NCBI GenBank assembly: GCA_903850425.1
Contig: CAINLR010000077.1
Span: forward strand, 1-49,572
DNA from: an uncultured Verrucomicrobia subdivision 3 bacterium
GTDB taxonomy: Bacteria; Verrucomicrobiota; Verrucomicrobiia; Limisphaerales; UBA11358
Direction: 5' to 3'
DNA length: 49,572 nt
Shown here piece after piece: positions 1 to 6,761 of the stretch. The translations under genes and the position numbers were made by a program. Positions within the stretch are counted from its first letter, which is position 1; every line of letters starts with the position of its first letter. The notes beneath the pieces are model-generated. The model was given only the letters and a program-made list of their open reading frames with translations. It did not search any database and had not been told where the DNA came from.

Positions 1-147
1 CAGCCGGTTGGGGAGAATCCCCAACTCCACGGCCACCACACTGGCCGACTTGCCACTGGTCAGCCAGTTGTTGACGGCTTCACGTTTAAAGGTTTGGTCA
101 AACTTCTGACGGGTCTTAACGGTATTCTGGTTATTGGCTTTAATCAT
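1..147 (-). CDS. IS3-family transposase OrfA, N-terminal part (cut by window edge)
   Basis: On the minus strand an ATG at 145-147 opens a frame that stays open to the window edge. It reads about 49 residues: a KTRQKFDQTFKREAVNNW segment, then SGKSASVVAVELGI. This is the pattern of the N-terminal helix-turn-helix of IS3-type OrfA proteins (family form: FKREAV, then V...S G.S...VA..LGI), which binds the element's terminal repeats. The frame continues left beyond the window, so completeness cannot be judged. Upstream of the ATG the minus strand reads TGACGGACGGTAAATTGGGT from about 178 down. It starts with the TG dinucleotide usual for IS3-type ends and may be the terminal inverted repeat, so the element would end only about 20 bp before the 21-bp tandem array. 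The family call is fairly firm; the exact IS end is inference. Confidence 0.75.
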   Translation of the reverse strand, partial: MIKANNQNTVKTRQKFDQTFKREAVNNWLTSGKSASVVAVELGILPNRL

Positions 148-200
148 TTGATTGTCGACCCAATTTACCGTCCGTCAAATCGAAGCAGCCCCAATCCCCA

Positions 201-460
201 TGCAAGGGGAGGACGTCCCTGTGCAAGGGGAGGACGTCCCCATGCAAGGGAAGGACGTCCCCGTGCAAGGGAAGGACGTCCCCGTGCAAGGGAAGGACGT
301 CCCCGTGCAAGGGAAGGACGTCCCCATGCAAGGGGAGGACGTCCCTGTGCAAGGGAAGGACGTCCCCATGCAAGGGGAGGACGTCCCTGTGCAAGGGGAG
401 GACGTCCCTGTGCAAGGGAAGGACGTCCCCACGCAAGGGGAGGAGGTCTTCGTGCAAGGG
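201..460. repeat. 21-bp tandem array, 13 unit starts, abutting the acs stop codon
   Basis: The core TGCAAGG (CGCAAGG once) recurs every 21 bp at 201, 222, 243 and so on to 453. The unit is roughly TGCAAGGG(G/A)AGGACGTCCC plus one or two variable bases, and carries the 8-bp palindrome GGACGTCC. Variation is confined to a few positions; the unit at 432 is the most diverged (GAGGTCTT instead of GACGTCCC). The last partial copy ends at 460, three bases before the acs stop codon. Because the period is a multiple of three and no unit contains a stop in any frame, all six frames stay open, which produces spurious ORFs. It looks like a minisatellite or VNTR. No spacers are present, so it is not CRISPR. 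Confidence 0.95.
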
Positions 461-463
461 GAC

Positions 464-2440
464 TTACTGCTTGCCTCGCACCAGCGCGTCCACCACCTGT
501 GGATCGGCCAGCGTGGAGACATCGCCGATCTGGTCGGTTTGATTCTCGGCAATCTTGCGGAGGATGCGGCGCATGATTTTGCCGGAGCGCGTCTTGGGCA
601 GGCTGGGCGCGAATTGAATTTTATCCGGCACGGCAATCGCGCCGATTTCTTTGCGGACGTGGGCGGCTAAGTCCTTCTTGAGTTCATCGCTTTCGCCAAT
701 GCCGTTCTTCAAGGTGACGAACGCGTAGAGCGCCTGACCTTTGATGTCGTGCGGCATGGGCGCAACGGCGGCTTCGGCCACTTTCGGATGGCTCACGAGT
801 GCGCTCTCAACTTCCGCCGTGCCGATGCGATGGCCGGAAACATTGACGACATCATCTACGCGACCGAGCAGCCAGTAATCGCCGTCGGCATCCACGCGGC
901 AGCCGTCGCCGGTGAAATACATGTTCTTGAACGTCGCAAAATAAGTGTTGATGAAGCGGTCATGGTCGCCCCAGGTTGTGCGCATGATGCCGGGCCAGGG
1001 CGTTTTGATGCACAGCTTGCCGCCTTCGTTGGGTTTGCATTCGCTGCCGTCATCGCGGAGAACCACCGGTTCCACGCCGAAAAACGGGCGACCCGCGCTG
1101 CCGGGCTTGAGCGTGTGCGCGCCGGGCAGATGCGTGATGAGATGGCCGCCCGTCTCAGTCTGCCACCAAGTATCCACGATGGGACAACGCTCGTGGCCGA
1201 TGTGTTTGTGATACCACAGCCACGCTTCGGGATTGATCGGTTCGCCGACGGTGCCGAGGACGCGGAGTGACGATAGATCATATTTCGCGGGCCATTCATC
1301 GCCGAGGCGGATGAGCGCGCGGATGGCCGTGGGTGCGGTGTAAAACGAATTCACCTTGAACTTCTCGACAATTTGCCAGAAGCGTCCGGCGTCGGGATAG
1401 GTCGGCACACCTTCGAACATCACGGTGGTTCCGCCGTTGCACAGCGGGCCATAGACCACATAGCTGTGTCCCGTGACCCAGCCGATGTCGGCGGTGCAGA
1501 AATAAACATCGTTCGCGTGGATATCAAAAACATATTTGTGCGTGATGGCGCACCAGAGCAGATAGCCCGCCGTGCTGTGAACCACGCCCTTGGGTTTGCC
1601 GGTGGAGCCCGACGTGTAGAGGATGAACAGGTAATCTTCCGCCTTCATCTTTTCCGGCGGGCACTCGGGCGCAGCTTTCGCCATCAATTCGTGATACCAC
1701 ACGTCGCGACCCGCGACGATATTGCACGCCTCGTCATTGCGTTTGACGACGATGACTTGCTGGATGCTTGGCGTGTGGGTGAGCGCGTTGTCGGCGAGCG
1801 CTTTGAGCTGAAGACTTTTTCCCGCGCGCAACGAGACATTCGCGGTGATGAGCAATTTGCATTCGGAATCGTTGATGCGGCCCGCGAGCGAATCCGCACT
1901 GAACCCGCCAAATACCACCGAGTGAATCGCACCGATGCGCGCGCAGCCGAGCATGGCCACGGCGGCTTCGGGAATCATCGGCATGTAAATCGCCACGCGG
2001 TCGCCCTTCTGGATGCCGAGTGATTTCAGCACGTTCGCGAACTTGCAGACTTCCGCGTGCAACTCGGCGTAGGTGATGCGCTTCACCTCTTCCTCCGGTT
2101 CGCCCTGCCAGATGATCGCCACTTGGTCGCGCGTGGCGGTCTTGAGATGGCGATCGAGGCAGTTGACCGTGACGTTGAGCTGGCCATCCTCGAAGAAGGT
2201 GTGCTGAATCTTCCGCGCGTCGCTGTTCCAATCAAACTTCCGGGCCACGGTCGGTTTCTTGAACCATGCCAGCGACTGCGCCTGCTCCAACCAGAATGCC
2301 TCCGGCTCGCGAACGGAGCGTTGATACAGTGCATCATATTGCTCCGCGTTGATGAGTGCGTGCTGGATGACTTCGGGCGCCGGTGGGAAGGTCTGTCCGG
2401 CCTGCTGCAAGGAGTCGGTAGAAATGGTCTGGTTGCTCAT
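464..2440 (-). CDS. acs: acetyl-CoA synthetase (AMP-forming)
   Basis: Converts acetate, ATP and CoA to acetyl-CoA through acetyl-AMP in the cytoplasm. The 658 residues match the usual 640-660. The N-terminal ACS segment spans about 25-85, and the AMP-binding core carries the P-loop-like [11 protein letters not shown] at 275-285 and the WWQTETGG motif near 420. Near the C-terminus comes [18 protein letters not shown], then the hinge [19 protein letters not shown], and [11 protein letters not shown] with the catalytic, acetylation-prone lysine at about 621. The start MSNQTIS is the only ATG giving the family's N-terminus. It is transcribed toward the 21-bp array, whose last copy touches its stop codon. 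The upstream helicase gene ends 113 bp away in the same direction. The call is secure. Confidence 0.97.
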   Translation of the reverse strand: MSNQTISTDSLQQAGQTFPPAPEVIQHALINAEQYDALYQRSVREPEAFWLEQAQSLAWFKKPTVARKFDWNSDARKIQHTFFEDGQLNVTVNCLDRHLKTATRDQVAIIWQGEPEEEVKRITYAELHAEVCKFANVLKSLGIQKGDRVAIYMPMIPEAAVAMLGCARIGAIHSVVFGGFSADSLAGRINDSECKLLITANVSLRAGKSLQLKALADNALTHTPSIQQVIVVKRNDEACNIVAGRDVWYHELMAKAAPECPPEKMKAEDYLFILYTSGSTGKPKGVVHSTAGYLLWCAITHKYVFDIHANDVYFCTADIGWVTGHSYVVYGPLCNGGTTVMFEGVPTYPDAGRFWQIVEKFKVNSFYTAPTAIRALIRLGDEWPAKYDLSSLRVLGTVGEPINPEAWLWYHKHIGHERCPIVDTWWQTETGGHLITHLPGAHTLKPGSAGRPFFGVEPVVLRDDGSECKPNEGGKLCIKTPWPGIMRTTWGDHDRFINTYFATFKNMYFTGDGCRVDADGDYWLLGRVDDVVNVSGHRIGTAEVESALVSHPKVAEAAVAPMPHDIKGQALYAFVTLKNGIGESDELKKDLAAHVRKEIGAIAVPDKIQFAPSLPKTRSGKIMRRILRKIAENQTDQIGDVSTLADPQVVDALVRGKQ

Positions 2441-2462
2441 GTGTTGGTGAAATTAGGGTGTG

Positions 2463-2491
2463 AATTTCCGAAAATTAGTCCGGCGTGTCAA
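2463..2491 (-). promoter_or_regulatory. possible sigma-70 promoter for acs
   Basis: On the minus strand a perfect TTGACA lies at 2486-2491, about 46-51 bp upstream of the acs start. About 17 bp further on is only a poor -10 match (GAAATT). The -35 box is good and the -10 weak, so this is a tentative call. Confidence 0.25.
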
Positions 2492-2553
2492 TCGCCGCAA
2501 ATGAAAAGTGCGTCCAGGCCGCGCGAGTTTGGAAAATTGCCACCCACTGTTCG

Positions 2554-4587
2554 TCACGAAATCGCCTCGCGCATGGCGGCAAAAAGGCTCTTGCCGGATT
2601 CCTGCGCGACGGGCTGTTTGGACTTGGCATCCGAATGCTCGACGAGTTCTTCCGGCAACTCCTTCAAAAACGGCGACGGCTGGCACGGCAGCAACTGGCC
2701 GTATTTCTTGCGTCCGGCGCAATGGCTGATCGCCAGCGTCAGCATGGCGCGCGTCACCGCGACGTAAAATAACCGTCGTTCTTCATCCATCGTGCCTTCG
2801 ATTTTTGAGCGCGTGTGCGGCAGCAGTCCGTCTTCCAGCCCGACGATGAACACGTGCGGAAACTCCAGTCCCTTGCACGAGTGCATCGTGATGAGCGTCA
2901 CCGCGTCGGCGGTGTTTTCCTTTTCCTCCTCGCGATCACTGTCGAGGGTGATGTTCTCCAGAAAGTCGTCCAACTGTTCCGCGAGCGTGGGCGCGCTGCC
3001 ATTCATCGTCGCGACCATTTCCCGCAAATTACGGATGCGACTCTCGGCCAGCTCGGGATTCTTTTCAACGCGCCGTAACTCGGCAAAGTAACCAGTCTCA
3101 TCTATGAAGTCTTCCGCCCACTTCGCCAGCGTCATTGCGCCCGCGACCGGATTCAACTCCGCCTGCGTCTGCTCGATGAATTCCACAAACGCTTCGATGC
3201 ACTTGCGCGTGTTCGTCTGAAAGGTCGTCGTCACCAGCGGATTTTTCATCGCGGTAAAAACCGAGCAGCGGCGTTCGTGGCTCGCGCCGAGCAACCGCTC
3301 CATCGTCACGTCGCTCAAGCCGCGCGCCGGCACATTCGCGATGCGCAGCAGGCTGATGTCATCGTGCGGATTCAAAAAGGTTTTCGTGAAGGCAATGAAA
3401 TCCTTGATCTCGCGCCGGTCGAAAAAGCTTTGCCCGCCGATCAGATGATACTTCACGTTCGCCTTGCGCAACTCAATTTCAATGGGCCGCGACTGCTGGT
3501 TCGTGCGGAACAGGATGGCGCATTCCTCCCAGCGCACGCGCTGCGCGAGCCGCTTGAATTCGATCTGCGCCACGATCTCGCGCGCCTCGGTTTCATCGTT
3601 CTCGTAGGTCTGCAACTGGATTTTCGTGCCGACGCCCTTTTGCGACCACAGCGATTTGCCGCGCCGCCGCACGTTGTTTTTGATGATCGCATTCGCCGCG
3701 TTGAGAATGGTCGAGGTGCTGCGATAATTCTGTTCCAGCTTGACGACCTTGATTTCGGGAAAATGTTTTTCCATGTTCAACAGGTTGGCCACCTCCGCGC
3801 CGCGCCAGCCGTAAATGCTCTGGTCATCATCGCCGACCACGCACAGATTCCGATGCTCCAGTGTCAACGCGTGAACGAGCTGAAACTGCGCGGCGTTCGT
3901 GTCCTGATACTCATCCACCATGACGAAGCGATACTTTTCGCGGCACGCGGCGAGCGCCTCGGGATGCTCGTTGAAGAGGCGCAAGGTGAGCAGAATCAAA
4001 TCGTCGAAATCCACCGCATTGCACGCGTGCAGCGCGGATTCGTAACGCTTGGCGATATGCACCGCCAGCGCGCGGACGCTGGGATCCACCAGCGCACCCG
4101 TGCTCTCGCCGCCGTTCTTGAACTTGCTCAGCAGCGCCAGGATCGCGCCGGGATCCGTCTTTTCGCCCTTCGCCGAAATGGCGGAGAGGATCTTCTTCAC
4201 CGCCGCGAGCTGCTCCGATTCGTCGTAGATGACGAAATTCTTTTTGTAACCGAGCTTCTCGATATGCACGCGCAGAATCCGCACGCACAATGAATGGAAC
4301 GTGCAGATGGTCGGGCGATTTTCCTTGTCCGCTTTGGCCTTCCCGCCTGGAGCCCTGGACTTTGGCAGCAGCTTGTTCACGCGCTCCTGCATTTCGCGCG
4401 CGGCCTTGTTGGTAAACGTCACGCCAAGAATATTGCCCGGCGCGATGCCGCGCTCGACCATGTGCGCGATGCGAAAGGTGATCACGCGCGTCTTGCCCGT
4501 GCCCGCACCGGCCAGGATCAACACCGGGCCGCGAATCGTCTCGGCGGCCAGGCGTTGCTCCGGATTGAGCGTGTTCAAATTAACCAT
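2554..4587 (-). CDS. UvrD/Rep/PcrA-type ATP-dependent DNA helicase (SF1A)
   Basis: A 3'-5' DNA helicase of replication restart or repair; the 677-residue length is close to Rep (about 670). The Q-motif region LNPEQRLAAE opens the protein. Walker A GAGTGKT is at 27-33, motif Ia TFTNKAAREM near 58-67, Walker B DEYQDTN at 225-231 and motif III GDDDQSIYGWRGA at 251-263. Motif IV-like LEQNYRST and the C-terminal HSCKGLEFPHVFIVGLEDGLLP and FYVAVTRAM complete the helicase core. All seven SF1 motifs look intact. The start MVNLNTLNPEQ places the Q-motif at the right distance from the N-terminus. It lies upstream of acs on the same strand with a 113-bp gap, probably an independent unit. Sequence alone does not decide between PcrA and Rep. 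Confidence 0.95.
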   Translation of the reverse strand: MVNLNTLNPEQRLAAETIRGPVLILAGAGTGKTRVITFRIAHMVERGIAPGNILGVTFTNKAAREMQERVNKLLPKSRAPGGKAKADKENRPTICTFHSLCVRILRVHIEKLGYKKNFVIYDESEQLAAVKKILSAISAKGEKTDPGAILALLSKFKNGGESTGALVDPSVRALAVHIAKRYESALHACNAVDFDDLILLTLRLFNEHPEALAACREKYRFVMVDEYQDTNAAQFQLVHALTLEHRNLCVVGDDDQSIYGWRGAEVANLLNMEKHFPEIKVVKLEQNYRSTSTILNAANAIIKNNVRRRGKSLWSQKGVGTKIQLQTYENDETEAREIVAQIEFKRLAQRVRWEECAILFRTNQQSRPIEIELRKANVKYHLIGGQSFFDRREIKDFIAFTKTFLNPHDDISLLRIANVPARGLSDVTMERLLGASHERRCSVFTAMKNPLVTTTFQTNTRKCIEAFVEFIEQTQAELNPVAGAMTLAKWAEDFIDETGYFAELRRVEKNPELAESRIRNLREMVATMNGSAPTLAEQLDDFLENITLDSDREEEKENTADAVTLITMHSCKGLEFPHVFIVGLEDGLLPHTRSKIEGTMDEERRLFYVAVTRAMLTLAISHCAGRKKYGQLLPCQPSPFLKELPEELVEHSDAKSKQPVAQESGKSLFAAMREAIS

Positions 4588-4806
4588 CGGGGCGCGAAGT
4601 TTAAATCGCGGTGAAACGAACGCAAGCGCGCAACAGCAGTTTTACAGCGGTCCGAAATCAGCAGCCGTGGCCCGCCCGGTCGGCCTTGACGAATGCCGCG
4701 TTGCCGGGCGGGGAACATATTCACCGGGATCGCATGCTTGGGGAACCCGGTCTTGACCCACGGCGGATCGTTTTCGCCGGAAGTTACAAGATCTGGCCGT
4801 TCACAA

Positions 4807-4836
4807 TTGACAGCCAGCGAGCGGCGCGATTATTTT
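4807..4836 (+). promoter_or_regulatory. sigma-70-like promoter for the 103-aa gene
   Basis: A perfect TTGACA at 4807-4812, an 18-bp spacer, then TATTTT at 4831-4836 (4 of 6 matches). The predicted transcription start near 4843 leaves a 5' leader of about 20 nt before the ATG at 4863. The rest of 4588-4862 shows nothing else recognisable. Confidence 0.5.
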
Positions 4837-4862
4837 ACACTCATTACGCAACCCGATAACGC

Positions 4863-5174
4863 ATGTTAGAATCTCGCACTTACAAGAATCGGCATCTTAC
4901 CTTCACCCACATTCATGACGAATGGTTTGAAGGTCGCGTGGTCTGCGCGGCGCATGTGGTCATCCAGCCGGGCGTGATTGCGCCGGAATTTGACATGATT
5001 TGCGGCATCGGCGAAAACGAATCGGCTTCGAAGGCGGACGCATTCCGCCGGGCGGTGGCGTTGATTGACTTCAAGGATACGGATGAAATTTTGAACCTGA
5101 TGCCGACACAGCCAGCCGCCGGCAGCCTCGACGCGGTGTTGCCGCTAGAATTGCGGATCCGTTTTCGGAATTGA
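4863..5174 (+). CDS. conserved-looking hypothetical protein, 103 aa
   Basis: I do not recognise the family. The 103 residues have no signal peptide or membrane segment, so a cytoplasmic protein is expected. The middle contains CGIGENESASKADAFRRAVAL, which looks like a loop followed by an amphipathic helix. The C-terminus LPLELRIRFRN has a beta-strand pattern. No catalytic motif is evident. Support for a real gene comes from a good -35/-10 pair just upstream, a GC-rich hairpin directly after the stop codon and balanced composition. No clear Shine-Dalgarno precedes the ATG. It stands alone between the helicase (opposite strand) and the RNA methyltransferase. Confidence 0.6.
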   Translation: MLESRTYKNRHLTFTHIHDEWFEGRVVCAAHVVIQPGVIAPEFDMICGIGENESASKADAFRRAVALIDFKDTDEILNLMPTQPAAGSLDAVLPLELRIRFRN

Positions 5175-5205
5175 GCGCGGGAGTTGGCGCACCGAGTCCC
5201 CGCGC
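5175..5205 (+). terminator. GC-rich hairpin directly after the 103-aa gene
   Basis: GCGCGGG at 5175-5181 pairs with CCCGCGC at 5199-5205, starting immediately after the stop codon. There is no T-tract, so it may be an mRNA-stabilising hairpin instead of a true intrinsic terminator. Confidence 0.3.
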
Positions 5206-5268
5206 GCGAAACAATCAAGCCGACCCGCGCAATCGAATCCAGATTCCCAAAAGCAGGAAGCACAAATT

Positions 5269-5496
5269 ATGCAGCGTAAGAACTTGTTAAAACCAGAACC
5301 GTGCTCAGCGAACCACCCACCGGCGCCGCAACTGCCAGACGCCTCCGTCTGCCGCGCCAAGCGCGCCGGGACGAATGGCTCGATCTTTTGCCTGGTGCCG
5401 GACCCGCACGGATGCCAACACGCCAAAGTTTGCGATTGCAAGATTTTTTGCCGCCACCCCGAACCCGAGGCAATCCTCAAAGCCACAAAATTCTGA
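5269..5496 (+). CDS. possible small cysteine-rich protein, 75 aa
   Basis: This small frame in the otherwise gene-free stretch 5206-5585 starts MQRKNLLKPEPCSANHP. An AGGAAG lies about 8 bases before the ATG, which is a plausible ribosome-binding site. The product would carry several cysteines, clustered as CQHAKVCDCKIFCRHPEPEA near residues 49-68, which recalls a small metal-binding module. No family is recognised, and proline and arginine content is high, as in chance GC-rich ORFs. It may not be a gene. Nothing else was found in the surrounding 400 bp. Confidence 0.3.
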   Translation: MQRKNLLKPEPCSANHPPAPQLPDASVCRAKRAGTNGSIFCLVPDPHGCQHAKVCDCKIFCRHPEPEAILKATKF

Positions 5497-5585
5497 CCGG
5501 GAAAATTGAGCCAGCCGGCGGCGGATCGCGGCGTTTGGACGGCGAATAAACTTTTCGCGCACGGATTATTACCTAAACTGGAGGC

Positions 5586-6719
5586 GTGTCTCTTAATCTT
5601 GGTGATAAAATCTCTTTAACCATCCACGACCTCGCGTTCGGCGGCGAAGGCGTCGGGCGCGTGGATGAATTCGTGGTCTTTGTCCCGTTTGTCATCGTCG
5701 GCGAAACCGTTGAGACGGAAATCACCGAGGTCAAAAAGAAGTTCGCCCGCGCCAAATTGCTGCGCGTCATCACGGCCTCGCCGGAGCGCGTCACCCCGGC
5801 ATGCAAATATTTTGGGGCCTGCGGCGGCTGCCAGTATCAGCACCTGGCTTACGCGGCGCAGTTGCGCGGGAAGCAGAAGCAGATTGCGGATCTGTTCGAG
5901 CGGGTCGGGAAAATGTCGCGCGAGGTGGTGGCTCCCGTGCTCCCCTGCCCTTCGCCTTATGGCTATCGCAACCGCATCATGATCCGCAGCCAGTGGAATG
6001 GCCCGGCCAAGAAACTGGAGCTCGGTTTCATCCGCTGGGACAAGCCGTTCGTCGAGGACATCACGGAATGCAAAATCGCCGAGCCGGCGTTGAATGATCA
6101 GATCACGCATGTCCGCGCCAATCCGCCGCCAAAAGGCGGCCTCAAGGTGGTGCTGCGCGTGCAGCCGGAAAACTGGGAAGTGCCGCCGGATTCATTTTTC
6201 CAGAACAATTTTTTCCTGCTGCCCAAACTCGTCGCGACCGTGCGCGAGTTTCTGCAAGCGGGCGGCGCGCGCCATCTGATTGACCTGTATTGCGGCGTCG
6301 GCTTTTTCGGCATTGAAACGGCAGCCGTCGTCGAGTCCTTCGTCGGGGTGGAATATGACAAGCTGGCGATCACGGCCGCGCGGCAAAACGCGGCACTGCG
6401 CCAGATCGAGAACGGCGAGTTCATCGCGGCCAAGGTGGAAGAAGTTTTGCCGACGCTGCTGCAAAAGTTTTCACCGGAGAAAACGTCGGTGATTCTGGAC
6501 CCGCCGCGCAAAGGTTGCTGGCCGGAAACGCTGGCCCTGCTCCGGGAAACCAGGCCCGCACAGGTGATTTATGTGTCGTGCCACCCGGCGACGATGGCGC
6601 GGGATTTGAACATTTTATGCGCGGACGGTGTCTTTGAACTGGCGCGCGTGCAACCGCTGGACATGTTTCCGCAGACGCAACATGTGGAATGCGTGGCGGA
6701 TCTACGCCGCCGAAACTGA
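5586..6719 (+). CDS. rlmD: 23S rRNA (uracil-C5)-methyltransferase, RlmD/RumA family
   Basis: Transfers methyl from SAM to C5 of a uridine in 23S rRNA, or in tRNA for some relatives. A TRAM domain covers about 1-60 (KISLTIHDLAFGGEGVGR). A [4Fe-4S] motif follows with C73, C79 and C82 in CKYFGACGGCQ and the fourth ligand C162 in ITECKIAEP. The Rossmann fold has motif I LYCGVGFFGIE and the motif ILDPPRKG. The catalytic nucleophile is C332 in YVSCHPATMARDL, with the general base E368 in QHVEC. At 377 residues it is shorter than E. coli RlmD (about 430) but has every key residue. It starts at GTG, only one base after GGAGG, an unusually tight spacing; an in-frame TAA just upstream rules out an earlier start. 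The exact target uridine is unproven. Confidence 0.9.
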   Translation: MSLNLGDKISLTIHDLAFGGEGVGRVDEFVVFVPFVIVGETVETEITEVKKKFARAKLLRVITASPERVTPACKYFGACGGCQYQHLAYAAQLRGKQKQIADLFERVGKMSREVVAPVLPCPSPYGYRNRIMIRSQWNGPAKKLELGFIRWDKPFVEDITECKIAEPALNDQITHVRANPPPKGGLKVVLRVQPENWEVPPDSFFQNNFFLLPKLVATVREFLQAGGARHLIDLYCGVGFFGIETAAVVESFVGVEYDKLAITAARQNAALRQIENGEFIAAKVEEVLPTLLQKFSPEKTSVILDPPRKGCWPETLALLRETRPAQVIYVSCHPATMARDLNILCADGVFELARVQPLDMFPQTQHVECVADLRRRN

Positions 6720-6761
6720 ACTTGCCAAGGGGCGAGTCTTTGGTTCAACTGAATAAATTCA

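Noticed and set aside
201-460. CRISPR array
   Set aside because: Units are directly adjacent with no spacers, and no cas genes are present.
94-670. Overlapping repeat-rich ORFs on both strands over the 21-bp array (products such as VQGKDVP or LHRDVLP repeats)
   Set aside because: The 21-bp unit has no stop in any frame, so all frames are open by construction. None has a ribosome-binding site, and one runs into acs antisense.
4588-4806. tRNA or small RNA gene between the helicase and the 103-aa gene
   Set aside because: No cloverleaf, T-loop motif or terminator was found on reading.
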